This document shows, in pieces, positions 7,894-15,946 of a stretch of 64,000 bases of DNA. The position numbers were made by a program, and so were the translations under genes. The notes under the pieces are model-generated. The model was not told where the DNA came from, made no database searches, and was given only the letters and a program-made list of their open reading frames with translations. How positions within the stretch are numbered: the first letter of the stretch is position 1; every line of letters begins with the position of its first letter. Source of the DNA: PFJX01 sp031426735 (lineage in GTDB: Bacteria > Pseudomonadota > Gammaproteobacteria > Burkholderiales > Thiobacillaceae); contig JASJPK010000065.1 in NCBI GenBank assembly GCA_031426735.1, positions 23,338-87,337 of the forward strand, written 5' to 3'.

Positions 7894-8781
7894 TCAGGCC
7901 GGAAACACCCCGATGGAAAGATAGCGGTCGCCCCGGTCGCAGACGATGGAGACGATGACCGCGTTTTCGACTTCCTTCGATAGCTGCAACGCGGCATACA
8001 GCGCGCCGCCGGAGGAGATGCCGGCGAAGATGCCCTCTTCGCTGGCCAGGCGACGTGCGGTGTCCTCGGCTTCCGGCTGGCCGACGTAGATCATCCGGTC
8101 GACGCGGTCGTAGTCGCAGATCGACGGCACATATTCGTCCGGCCATTTGCGGATGCCGGGAATCTGCGCGCCCTCTTCCGGTTGCACGCCGACGATCTGG
8201 ACGGCCGGGTTTTGTTCTTTCAGGTAGCGCGAGCAGCCCATGATGGTGCCGGTGGTGCCCATGCTGGAGACGAAATGGGTGATCTTGCCCGCAGTATCGC
8301 GCCAGATTTCCGGGCCGGTGGATTCGTAATGCGCGGCCGGATTATCCGGGTTGGAAAACTGGTCGAGGATCTTGCCGCGCCCGTCGCGCTGCATCTTTTC
8401 GGCCAGATCGCGCGCGCCTTCCATGCCATCGGCCTTGCTCACCAGCACCAGTTCGGCGCCATAGGCGCGCATGGTCTGGCGGCGCTCGATGGACAGGTGC
8501 TCCGGCATGATCAGCACCATGCGGTAGCCCTTGATCGCCGCAGCCATCGCCAGCGCGATGCCGGTGTTGCCGCTGGTGGCCTCGATCAGGGTGTCGCCGG
8601 GTTTGATCTCGCCGCGCGCCTCGGCTTTCGCGATCATCGCCAGCGCCGGCCGATCCTTGACCGAGCCGGCCGGGTTGTTGCCTTCCAGCTTGACCAGCAC
8701 GATGTTGGAGGTCTCTCCGGGCAGCTTTTTCAAGCGCACCAGCGGCGTATTGCCGACGAAATCTTCAATGGTTTTGAACAT
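7894..8781 (-). CDS. cysM: Cysteine synthase B
   Basis: 295 residues. A PLP-dependent enzyme making cysteine (or S-sulfocysteine) from O-acetylserine. The start FKTIEDFVGNTPLVRL is diagnostic, the PLP lysine is in AGSVKDRPA, the substrate loop is EATSGNTG, and SSMGTTGT and ISSGGA bind the cofactor phosphate region. The ATG at 8781 is preferred over the TTG two codons earlier because AAGGA is correctly spaced from it. The gene lies two bases after ugd and probably shares its transcript. Confidence 0.92.
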   Translation of the reverse strand: MFKTIEDFVGNTPLVRLKKLPGETSNIVLVKLEGNNPAGSVKDRPALAMIAKAEARGEIKPGDTLIEATSGNTGIALAMAAAIKGYRMVLIMPEHLSIERRQTMRAYGAELVLVSKADGMEGARDLAEKMQRDGRGKILDQFSNPDNPAAHYESTGPEIWRDTAGKITHFVSSMGTTGTIMGCSRYLKEQNPAVQIVGVQPEEGAQIPGIRKWPDEYVPSICDYDRVDRMIYVGQPEAEDTARRLASEEGIFAGISSGGALYAALQLSKEVENAVIVSIVCDRGDRYLSIGVFPA

Positions 8782-8783
8782 AC

Positions 8784-9950
8784 TCAATCCTTCCCGAACA
8801 GATCGCGGCTATAGACCTTGTCGGCGACATCACGGATGTCTTCGGTGATGCGGTTGGCGACGATGACGTCGGAACGCCGCTTGAATTCGGCCAGATCGTT
8901 GATGACTTTGGAGTGAAAGAAGTCGGGCTCGGTCAACACCGGTTCATAGACGATGACCTCGACCCCCTTCGCCTTGATCCGCTTCATGATGCCCTGGATG
9001 CTGGAGGCGCGGAAGTTGTCCGAACCGCTCTTCATGATCAGCCGATAGACGCCAACCACCCTGGGCTTGCGCTTCAGGATGCTGTCGGCGACAAAATCCT
9101 TGCGCGTGGTGTTGGAGTCGACGATGGCGCGCATCAGGTTCTGTGGCACATCCTGATAGTTGGCGAGCAACTGCTTGGTGTCCTTGGGCAAACAATAACC
9201 GCCGTAACCGAACGAAGGGTTATTGTAATGTTCGCCAATGCGAGGATCGAGGCAGACGCCCTGGATGATTTGTTTGGTATCCAGTCCGTGCGTAGCCGCA
9301 TAGGTATCGAGTTCGTTGAAGTAGGCCACCCGCATGGCAAGGTAGGTGTTGGCAAACAACTTGATCGCCTCCGCCTCGGTGGAATCGGTAAACAACACCG
9401 GCGTGTCCTGCTTGATCGCGCCCTGCTTGAGCAGGTTGGCGAAGGTTTCCGCGCGCGCGGAACGTTCACCGATGACGATGCGCGAAGGGTGCAGGTTGTC
9501 GTACAGCGCCTTGCCTTCGCGCAGGAATTCCGGCGAGAAAATCAGGTTCTCGCAGTTGTACTGCGCCTTCAGTTTAGCGGTGTAACCGACCGGGACGGTC
9601 GACTTGAGGATCATCACCGCCTGCGGATTGATCGCCTTGACGTCGCGAATCACCGCCTCGACCGAACGGGTGTTGAAGTAGTTGGTCTCCGGATCGTAGT
9701 CGGTCGGCGTCGCAATAATGACGAAGTCGGCACCGGCATAGGCCTCTTGTTTATCGAGCGTGGCGCGGAAATTGAGCGGCCGATTGCTTAGATAGTCTTC
9801 GACTTCGTTATCGACAATCGGCGAAACCTTGCGGTTCAGCATCTCAACCTTTTCGGCAACGATGTCGAGCGCAACCACTTCGTTGTGCTGCGCCAGCAGG
9901 ATGGCGTTGGAGAGACCGACGTAGCCGGTTCCGGCGATGGCAATTTTCAT
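8784..9950 (-). CDS. ugd: UDP-glucose 6-dehydrogenase
   Basis: 388 residues, the same length as the E. coli enzyme. It oxidises UDP-glucose to UDP-glucuronate for surface polysaccharides. The Rossmann loop is AIAGTGYVGLSNAILL at the N-terminus, and the catalytic cysteine is in FGYGGYCLPKDTKQL. The upstream in-frame extension of about 60 residues is not conserved, and the ATG at 9950 overlaps the pyrF stop (ATGA). It lies downstream of pyrF and upstream of cysM. Confidence 0.93.
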   Translation of the reverse strand: MKIAIAGTGYVGLSNAILLAQHNEVVALDIVAEKVEMLNRKVSPIVDNEVEDYLSNRPLNFRATLDKQEAYAGADFVIIATPTDYDPETNYFNTRSVEAVIRDVKAINPQAVMILKSTVPVGYTAKLKAQYNCENLIFSPEFLREGKALYDNLHPSRIVIGERSARAETFANLLKQGAIKQDTPVLFTDSTEAEAIKLFANTYLAMRVAYFNELDTYAATHGLDTKQIIQGVCLDPRIGEHYNNPSFGYGGYCLPKDTKQLLANYQDVPQNLMRAIVDSNTTRKDFVADSILKRKPRVVGVYRLIMKSGSDNFRASSIQGIMKRIKAKGVEVIVYEPVLTEPDFFHSKVINDLAEFKRRSDVIVANRITEDIRDVADKVYSRDLFGKD

Positions 9951-10651
9951 GGGTTTGTTTGCTCGCATTCCTGTGCGACGGATTCCAGCACAGCCAAAGG
10001 ATCGGCAGCCTGGGTAATCGGCCGACCGATGACCAGATAATCGGCGCCGGCCTGCAACGCCTGCACCGGCGTAAGGATGCGGGTCTGATCGCCGGAGGCG
10101 CTGCCGGCGGGACGTATGCCCGGTGTGACCAGACAAAAATCGGGGCCGATGGCCTGGCGCAAGGCGGGCGCCTCAAGCGCGGAACACACGACACCGTCCA
10201 GGCCGGCCGCGTGCGTCAGCCCGGCAAGACGCAACACCTGTTGCTCGGCATCCGCTTCGACGCCGATGGCTTTCAACTCGTCGCCGCCCATGCTGGTCAG
10301 CACCGTCACCGCGATCAGCAGCGGTCGTTGCGGCAGGGCTTCCAGCGCCTCACGCGCGGCTGAAAGCATGCGTGGGCCGCCGGAGGCATGCACATTGATC
10401 ATCCAGACACCGAGTCGCGCCGCCGCTTTGCAGGCTTGCGCGACGGTATTCGGGATATCGTGGAATTTCAGGTCAAGGAAGACGTCGTAGCCCTCCCCGA
10501 CCAGTTCCTGCACGAAGGCCGGCCCGGCCGCGACGAACAATTCCTTGCCGACCTTGAGCCGGCACAGTTCAGGCCGAATTTTTGCGACGAATGCGCGCGC
10601 GGCATCGGCATCGGGGTAATCGAGGGCAACGACAATTCTTCGTTCAATCAT
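9947..10651 (-). CDS. pyrF: Orotidine 5'-phosphate decarboxylase
   Basis: 234 residues. Catalyses the last step of UMP synthesis. VVALDYPDADAA, KVGKELF and the catalytic DLKFHDIPNTV are all present, and the C-terminal phosphate-binding segment is VTPGIRPAGS ... LVIGRPIT. The ATG at 10651 lies within the last codons of lapB, whose stop is at 10644, so the genes overlap by eight bases. The lapA-lapB-pyrF order is common in proteobacteria. Confidence 0.95.
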   Translation of the reverse strand: MIERRIVVALDYPDADAARAFVAKIRPELCRLKVGKELFVAAGPAFVQELVGEGYDVFLDLKFHDIPNTVAQACKAAARLGVWMINVHASGGPRMLSAAREALEALPQRPLLIAVTVLTSMGGDELKAIGVEADAEQQVLRLAGLTHAAGLDGVVCSALEAPALRQAIGPDFCLVTPGIRPAGSASGDQTRILTPVQALQAGADYLVIGRPITQAADPLAVLESVAQECEQTNP

Positions 10652-11807
10652 GTTCTTCCCGTTCCGGTGCAATGCTTTCCCAGCGGGCGCACGCCGGGCA
10701 TTGCCAGAAATACTGGCGCGCCTTGAAGCCGCAATTGCCGCACAAATAATAGGCGCTGCGGCTGACCTGGCGATGCACCAGATCCTGCGCCAGCCGCCCT
10801 TCCACGCTCGACTCGGCCTGCTGCACGGCATTGCTGGCCTGCAGATAATCGTCCAGCGCGCGCAAGCTGGGATGCCGCTTCAGTTCCTCGGCGGCAAGTT
10901 GCCGGGCCGCATCCCAGCCGCGCGATTGAGCGACGGTCTGGAACAGGAAATGCAACAGATCCGGACTCGGACGCCGTTCCAGATAGGCTTTCAGCAAGGC
11001 AATGGCCTCGTCCTGTTTACCGCAGCGGCCATAGGCCTGAGTCAATCGCTCGGCCACGTTCGGCAGGTAAGCCGGGTTCACTTCCTCCAACCGGCGCCAG
11101 GCGGCAATGGCGGCGTCATCCGCGCCGGCTTTGGCCTCCAGGTCGCCCAGCAACATCCAGGCACGCGCAGAACGCTTGTTTTCCTGCAGGGCGGCTTCCA
11201 GGTCGACGCGCGCCTGAGCATCGTCGCCTTTGAGCATCTCGCCCAGAGCCAGTTCGCAATGGTAGTGGGCGGTATCGGCGTTCTGGGCCGGGCAACCCAG
11301 CTTTTCCAGGCGGCCGGCAGTCACGATGGCCTCGCGCCAGGCTTTGGTCAGCACCTGGATGTCGAGAATGTTGCGTAACGAATCGAGCGCATGCACACCG
11401 GTTTCCAAGCGCCGGAACACCGCTTCGGCACGATCCAGCAAGCCGGCCTTGAGGAAGTCCTCACCCAGTTCGTACAGCGCCTTCATGCGATGGTCCTGCG
11501 ACAGATCGGCGCGATCGGCCACGTTCTGATGGATGCGGATGGCGCGATCCAGTTCGCCGCGGCGGCGAAACAATGCACCGAGCGCAAAATGCAGCTCCAG
11601 CGTATCCGGGTCCATCCGGGCCACTTCCAGAAACGCTTCGATCGCCTTGTCCGGCTGTTCGTTGAGCAGGTAATTGAGGCCCTTGAAATAGGAGCGCGGA
11701 ACAGCGCGCGACTCTTCCATGACATGGCGGATATCGACCCGCGCCGCAATCCAGCCGAGACCGAAGAAGAGGGGAATGACCAGCAGATACCAGGCTTCGA
11801 ATTCCAT
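10644..11807 (-). CDS. lapB: Lipopolysaccharide assembly protein LapB (YciM)
   Basis: 387 residues. One N-terminal membrane helix (AWYLLVIPLFFGLGWIAA) is followed by a long TPR region from about residue 40 to 330. A C-terminal rubredoxin-type zinc ribbon has YLCGNCGF and WQCPACARW. LapB in E. coli recruits FtsH to degrade LpxC and so sets lipopolysaccharide synthesis. The ATG at 11807 starts MEFEAW; a TTG two codons earlier is less likely. AAGG lies about six bases before the ATG and is contributed by the inserted element. In the reconstructed uninterrupted sequence lapB would begin two bases after the lapA stop. Confidence 0.93.
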   Translation of the reverse strand: MEFEAWYLLVIPLFFGLGWIAARVDIRHVMEESRAVPRSYFKGLNYLLNEQPDKAIEAFLEVARMDPDTLELHFALGALFRRRGELDRAIRIHQNVADRADLSQDHRMKALYELGEDFLKAGLLDRAEAVFRRLETGVHALDSLRNILDIQVLTKAWREAIVTAGRLEKLGCPAQNADTAHYHCELALGEMLKGDDAQARVDLEAALQENKRSARAWMLLGDLEAKAGADDAAIAAWRRLEEVNPAYLPNVAERLTQAYGRCGKQDEAIALLKAYLERRPSPDLLHFLFQTVAQSRGWDAARQLAAEELKRHPSLRALDDYLQASNAVQQAESSVEGRLAQDLVHRQVSRSAYYLCGNCGFKARQYFWQCPACARWESIAPEREEHD

Positions 11808-11809
11808 GT

Positions 11810-12118
11810 TCAACCTTGAAACGGCAGTTGAACCCGCCCGAGGGCGGGGTGGAGAAGTTGGCTGGCAAGGTAGCGGAGTCGTAGCGCTTTAGCGCGTACG
11901 AATCCGGCATACCCCTTGCGGGTGCGCGACGACGAGTCATGCCGAGGCATGGCAAGGATAAGCAGGGACTTGGCCGCCGACTTTTGGCGGCTTAGTCCTT
12001 CGCTTAGTAGTTTCATCAGGAGCAACGCAGCCAGACGGCTTCTCCGCCCCGACAGCGGGCGGGTAGCGGACTCACCCAATTGGTGAGCGTCATCAAAGCC
12101 GAAGATGTCAGATTGCAT
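11810..12118 (-). CDS. Possible 102-residue ORF spanning the inserted element
   Basis: An open frame beginning MQSDIFGFDDAHQLGES has a Shine-Dalgarno-like GGGAGG four bases before the ATG at 12118. It runs through nearly the whole element to a TGA at 11810-11812, two bases upstream of the lapB ATG. The peptide is very basic and has no recognised domain. It may be a chance ORF. Its stop falls exactly where the lapA stop would have been before insertion, so translating it could keep lapB translation coupled. Confidence 0.3.
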   Translation of the reverse strand: MQSDIFGFDDAHQLGESATRPLSGRRSRLAALLLMKLLSEGLSRQKSAAKSLLILAMPRHDSSSRTRKGYAGFVRAKALRLRYLASQLLHPALGRVQLPFQG

Positions 12119-12162
12119 GAGGCCTCCCGAGGGATAAGAAGCGGTCAACTGCTGTTTCAAGG
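11814..12162. mobile_element. 349-bp MITE-like element with terminal inverted repeats inside lapA-lapB
   Basis: The left end CCTTGAAACGGCAGTTGA (11814-11831) and the right end, read on the other strand, CCTTGAAACAGCAGTTGA (12145-12162) are 17/18 identical and inverted. The 5-base direct repeat TTCAA flanks both sides (11809-11813 and 12163-12167), as a target-site duplication would. Deleting the element and one TTCAA restores a lapA stop two bases before the lapB ATG. The interior is rich in small hairpins (for example near 11900, 11940 and 11975) and has no transposase. It would have to be mobilised by an enzyme encoded elsewhere. Only one copy was seen in this window. Confidence 0.75.
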
Positions 12163-12163
12163 T

Positions 12164-12424
12164 TCAAGGCGTATTGGTGGGACGACTGTCGATCTTGCGT
12201 TGCAAAGCGCGTAACTCGCGTTGATTGCGCCACAGACGCAAGGAACAACCCAACAACCCGGTCACCAGCCCGACCGCGAACACGGCCAGAATCACCAGCG
12301 ACAGCGGCGCCTGCCATTCCAGACCGAGGAAATAGCGCAACGTCACGTTATCGCTGTTGCGGGCGGTGAAGCCGAGCAACAACAGGAACAGGACGATCTT
12401 GACGACCAGCGAGAGCGAATGCAC
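12164..12424 (-). CDS. lapA: Lipopolysaccharide assembly protein LapA (DUF1049)
   Basis: 86 residues from a GTG start. It has two hydrophobic helices, SLSLVVKIVLFLLLLGF and SLVILAVFAVGLVTGLLG, separated by NSDNVTLRYFLG. A basic coiled-coil tail (RNQRELRALQRKID) ends it. This is the family pattern for LapA, which works with LapB at the inner membrane. The GTG at 12424 is chosen because homologues begin with a few residues before the first helix; no strong ribosome site is visible, and ATG at 12469 is an alternative. Its stop abuts the inserted element. Confidence 0.85.
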   Translation of the reverse strand: MHSLSLVVKIVLFLLLLGFTARNSDNVTLRYFLGLEWQAPLSLVILAVFAVGLVTGLLGCSLRLWRNQRELRALQRKIDSRPTNTP

Positions 12425-12514
12425 AGGGGAAATGGGGATTGGAACCGCAGCGATTGTAGCGGCAGGCATTGCCAGCAACTACAGACAGCGCGGTTGAAAT
12501 CGAAGGCGCCATAG

Positions 12515-12544
12515 AAAAAGGCGCCCGAACTGCAGCGCCTTTTT
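12515..12544. terminator. Bidirectional-looking intrinsic terminator after ihfB
   Basis: AAAAAGGCGC (12515-12524) and GCGCCTTTTT (12535-12544) form a perfect 10-base stem around a 10-base loop, giving a T-run on either strand. It lies between the ihfB stop and the lapA start, so on the minus strand it would end the rpsA-ihfB transcript and separate lapA transcription. Confidence 0.75.
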
Positions 12545-12576
12545 CCATTTTCGGGACAATCCCGGCAAAGCCAGAC

Positions 12577-12861
12577 TTACCCCTCGTAATCCACCCGATC
12601 GCGCAATTCCTTGCCGGCCTTGAAGTGGGGCACATATTTACCCGCGACATGGACTTTATCGCCCGTCTTGGGATTGCGCCCGACTCGCGGCGGCCGGAAA
12701 TTCAGACTGAAACTGCCGAATCCGCGAATCTCGATGCGCTCACCTTCGACCAGACAGGTGGTCATTGCATCGAGGATCGTTTTCACCGCCAGTTCGGCAT
12801 CCGCCGCAACCAGTTGGGGATGGCGCTCGGCCAGTCGGGCAATAAGCTCCGACTTGGTCAT
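12577..12861 (-). CDS. ihfB: Integration host factor subunit beta
   Basis: 94 residues, a typical HU/IHF protein. MTKSELIARLAE at the start, IEIRGFGSFSLNFRPPRVGRNPKTG in the DNA-intercalating arm, and VPHFKAGKELRDRV at the end match the beta subunit. It bends DNA as a heterodimer with IHF-alpha. The ATG at 12861 matches the conserved N-terminus; the upstream extension is dropped. It lies 29 bases after rpsA, the usual arrangement. Confidence 0.95.
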   Translation of the reverse strand: MTKSELIARLAERHPQLVAADAELAVKTILDAMTTCLVEGERIEIRGFGSFSLNFRPPRVGRNPKTGDKVHVAGKYVPHFKAGKELRDRVDYEG

Positions 12862-12890
12862 TGCACCCGCGAGATCGGTTTCCTGGTCTG

Positions 12891-14606
12891 TCACTCGGCA
12901 CTCTTGTTATCAAGCTTGGCCTTGAGCAACGCGCCCAGATTGGTCGTGCCGGTAGACTGCTCGGAAGCCAGCTTGCGCAGGGCTTCGGATTGTTCCGCCG
13001 CATCCTTGGACTTGATGGACAGGTTGATCTGACGATTCTTGCGATCGATGTTGATGATCACGGTCTCGACTTCGTCGCCGTCCTTCAGGTGGGTGCGGAT
13101 GTCTTCGACGCGGTCACGCGAGACTTCGGAAGCGCGCAGGTAGCCTTCGACCTCGCCATCCAGCGTCACCACGGCGCCCTTGGCATCCATCGACTTGACG
13201 GTGCCCTTGACGATGGCGCCCTTGTCGTGGGTGGCCACGTAGGCGTTGAACGGGTCGTTTTCCATCTGCTTGACGCCGAGGGAGATACGCTCTTTCTCGA
13301 CATCGATCGCCAGAACCACGGCTTCGACTTCCTCGCCCTTGCGGTAGTTGCGCAGGGCTTCCTCGCCGGGCAGGCTCCAGGACAGGTCGGACAAGTGAAC
13401 CAGACCGTCGATGCCGCCGGGCAAGCCGATGAACACGCCGAAGTCGGTGATCGACTTGATCTGGCCGCGCACCTTGTCGCCCTTCTTGGCGTTCATGGCG
13501 AAATCGTCCCACGGGTTGGACTTGCACTGCTTCATGCCGAGAGAGATGCGACGACGGTCTTCGTCGATCTCCAGCACCATGACTTCGACTTCATCGCCCA
13601 GGGAAACCATCTTGGACGGGTTGACGTTCTTGTTGGTCCAGTCCATTTCGGAGACGTGCACCAGACCTTCGATACCCGGCTCGATTTCCACGAAGCAGCC
13701 ATAGTCGGTGAGGTTGGCAACCTTGCCGAACATGCGGGTGCCGGTGGGGTAACGACGCGACAGGCCCACCCACGGATCTTCGCCGAGTTGCTTGAGGCCG
13801 AGGGAAACGCGGTTCTTTTCCTGGTCGAACTTGAGCACCATCGCGGTGACTTCGTCGCCGACGGTGACCACTTCGGACGGATGCTTGACGCGACGCCAGG
13901 CCAGGTCGGTGATGTGCAGCAGGCCATCGATGCCGCCCAGGTCGACGAACGCGCCGTATTCGGTGATGTTCTTGACCACGCCCTTAACGGTGGCGCCTTC
14001 CTTCAGATTGGACAGCAGGCTTTCGCGCTCGGCGCCCATGCTCTGTTCCAGCACGGCCTTGCGGGAAACCACGACGTTGTTGCGCTTGCGGTCGAGCTTG
14101 ATGACCTTGAATTCAGATTCCTTGCCTTCGAACGGCGAGGTGTCCTTGATCGGACGCACGTCGACCAGCGAACCGGGCAGGAAGGCGCGGATGCCGTTGC
14201 ACATGACCGTGAGGCCACCCTTCACCTTGCCGTTGATCAGACCCTTGACCACGCGGCCCTCTTCCATCGCGGCTTCCAGATCCAGCCAGGCGGCCAGGCG
14301 GCGGGCGCGATCGCGCGACAGCTTGGTGGCGCCATAACCGTCTTCGATGGATTCGATGGCGACCTGCACGAAGTCACCGATGGTGACTTCGATTTCGCCA
14401 CGGTCGTTCTTGAATTCTTCGACGGGGATCAGGCTCTCGGACTTGAGGCCGGCGTTAACGGTGACAAAGTTATCGTCGATGCCCACCACCTCGGCGGTGA
14501 TGACTTCGCCATGGCGCATTTCCTGTTTGGAAATGCTCTCTTCGAACATGGCGGCAAATGATTCGGCAAACGACTCTTCGGGTTGGGAAAGGTTAGCGGT
14601 GGTCAT
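12891..14606 (-). CDS. rpsA: 30S ribosomal protein S1
   Basis: 571 residues with six S1 (OB-fold) repeats, at roughly 35-100, 120-185, 205-275, 290-360, 377-448 and 464-534. The later repeats show the G-x-V-x-x-(I/V)-x-x-(Y/F)-G-x-F-V pattern (for example VKNITEYGAFVDLGGIDGLL). S1 binds mRNA leaders and docks them to the 30S subunit. The N-terminus MTTANLSQPEESFAESFAAM is characteristic of beta- and gammaproteobacteria. The neighbours cmk and ihfB are the standard ones. Confidence 0.97.
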   Translation of the reverse strand: MTTANLSQPEESFAESFAAMFEESISKQEMRHGEVITAEVVGIDDNFVTVNAGLKSESLIPVEEFKNDRGEIEVTIGDFVQVAIESIEDGYGATKLSRDRARRLAAWLDLEAAMEEGRVVKGLINGKVKGGLTVMCNGIRAFLPGSLVDVRPIKDTSPFEGKESEFKVIKLDRKRNNVVVSRKAVLEQSMGAERESLLSNLKEGATVKGVVKNITEYGAFVDLGGIDGLLHITDLAWRRVKHPSEVVTVGDEVTAMVLKFDQEKNRVSLGLKQLGEDPWVGLSRRYPTGTRMFGKVANLTDYGCFVEIEPGIEGLVHVSEMDWTNKNVNPSKMVSLGDEVEVMVLEIDEDRRRISLGMKQCKSNPWDDFAMNAKKGDKVRGQIKSITDFGVFIGLPGGIDGLVHLSDLSWSLPGEEALRNYRKGEEVEAVVLAIDVEKERISLGVKQMENDPFNAYVATHDKGAIVKGTVKSMDAKGAVVTLDGEVEGYLRASEVSRDRVEDIRTHLKDGDEVETVIINIDRKNRQINLSIKSKDAAEQSEALRKLASEQSTGTTNLGALLKAKLDNKSAE

Positions 14607-14713
14607 GAAAAAACCTGGTTAAGTCCGTGTTGCCACGGGGTTGGTTAAAAACAAATACCGGAAGGTAGCTTTGCACTCGATCAGGGCGAGGCGGAGCGTA
14701 GCCATACGGCAGT

Positions 14714-15406
14714 TCAAGCAGCACTGCTTGCCTGTGCATACCATTGCAGCACCTGCTGCACGGCCTGTTGAATATTCAGGCCGGTGGTATCGAGCAAAAC
14801 GGCATCCGCTGTCTGTTGCAGGGGGGCGGCGCTACGTGCGGCATCGCGCGCATCGCGCTCCTTCAAGTCCTGCAAAAGCGCGGCGAGGTTAGCATCGAAA
14901 CCTTTGTCAATCAACTGCTTATAGCGTCTTTTGGCGCGTTCGTCAGCACTCGCCGTGAGGAAAACTTTGAGCGTCGCGTCGGCAAAAACGACCGAGCCCA
15001 TATCGCGCCCGTCGGTCACCAGTCCGGGCGCCATGCGGAACGCGCGTTGCCGTTCCAGCAGCGCTGCACGCACGGCCGGCAGCGCGGCGATGCGCGAAGC
15101 GGCGCGGCCGGCTTCCTCGCTGCGAATCGCATCGCCGACTGGGCTACCATCTAGAAACACTTCACCGCCGTCGAAGCGCAATTGCAGGCCGCGCGCCAAT
15201 GCCGCGAGGGCAGACTCGTCCTCCAGTGCAACGCCGGCGGCCTGCGCGGCAAAAGCGGTGACGCGATAGATCGCGCCACTGTCGAGGTAATGAAAGCCGA
15301 GGGCCTGCGCCACCAGCGCGGCCACGGTGCCCTTGCCGGAAGCAGACGGGCCATCGATGGCAATCACGGGGTCAAGTCGAGCGGGGTCGGGTAAAACATC
15401 GGTCAT
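14714..15406 (-). CDS. cmk: Cytidylate kinase
   Basis: 230 residues. Phosphorylates CMP and dCMP. IAIDGPSASGKGTVAALVA is the family P-loop, GFHYLDSGAIYR the substrate-binding segment, and TDGRDMGSVVFADATLKVFL the NMP-binding/LID region. The ATG at 15406 has AAGGA upstream; the longer frame is not conserved. It lies upstream of rpsA, as in most proteobacteria. Confidence 0.95.
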   Translation of the reverse strand: MTDVLPDPARLDPVIAIDGPSASGKGTVAALVAQALGFHYLDSGAIYRVTAFAAQAAGVALEDESALAALARGLQLRFDGGEVFLDGSPVGDAIRSEEAGRAASRIAALPAVRAALLERQRAFRMAPGLVTDGRDMGSVVFADATLKVFLTASADERAKRRYKQLIDKGFDANLAALLQDLKERDARDAARSAAPLQQTADAVLLDTTGLNIQQAVQQVLQWYAQASSAA

Positions 15407-15570
15407 GTGCGAATTTCCTTGTGCGAACATCATGGGCGCAGAACAGCCGCGCATTTTCGCCTGATTTGGTGCCGCGACGCATGCATCTCAAATGGCAAAA
15501 AACCGGATGCGTACCGATAATTGAAGCGGGAACAAACTTTCCGCACCACAACCGACAAAGAGGCAAACCG

Positions 15571-15861
15571 ATGACCACACGTAACGAATATGTCGAAAGC
15601 CTGAAAACCCATCTCGACCAGTGGAATGTCGAGATCGCCAAATGGGAAGCCAAAGCCCGGCTCGCGCAGACCGATCTGCGCATCGACTACGAAATGCATC
15701 TGGAATCTTTACGGAAACAACGCGACGAAGCACGGGAAAAACTGGAAGCGCTGCAAAAATCGGCCGGTGACGCCTGGCAGGATCTGGCCCAGGGCGCCGA
15801 CGAAGCCTGGGCGAAAATGCGCGAAGCCTTCGAAAAGGCGAGCACCCACTTCCAGAAATAA
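15571..15861 (+). CDS. Small coiled-coil protein
   Basis: 96 residues, almost entirely charged helix: NEYVESLKTHLDQWNVEI, then HLESLRKQRDEAREKLEALQ, and an amphipathic end WAKMREAFEKASTHF. Similar small coiled-coil proteins are common in betaproteobacteria and are of unknown function. No signal peptide or membrane helix. GAGG precedes the ATG at 15571. It sits upstream of glgC in the same direction, 85 bases away. Function not assigned. Confidence 0.7.
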   Translation: MTTRNEYVESLKTHLDQWNVEIAKWEAKARLAQTDLRIDYEMHLESLRKQRDEAREKLEALQKSAGDAWQDLAQGADEAWAKMREAFEKASTHFQK

Positions 15862-15946
15862 GAACCTGCCGCAAGCGCGCACGCCCTGATCCGGCGGGCG
15901 TCTTTGTGTCCGGCGTCGTCCCCATTTTCACCGCACAAGGAACCCC

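Noticed and set aside
12861..14561. 566-codon open frame antisense to rpsA
   Set aside because: It mirrors the rpsA coding strand, has no recognised domain, and is explained by the lack of stop codons opposite a GC-rich, codon-biased gene.
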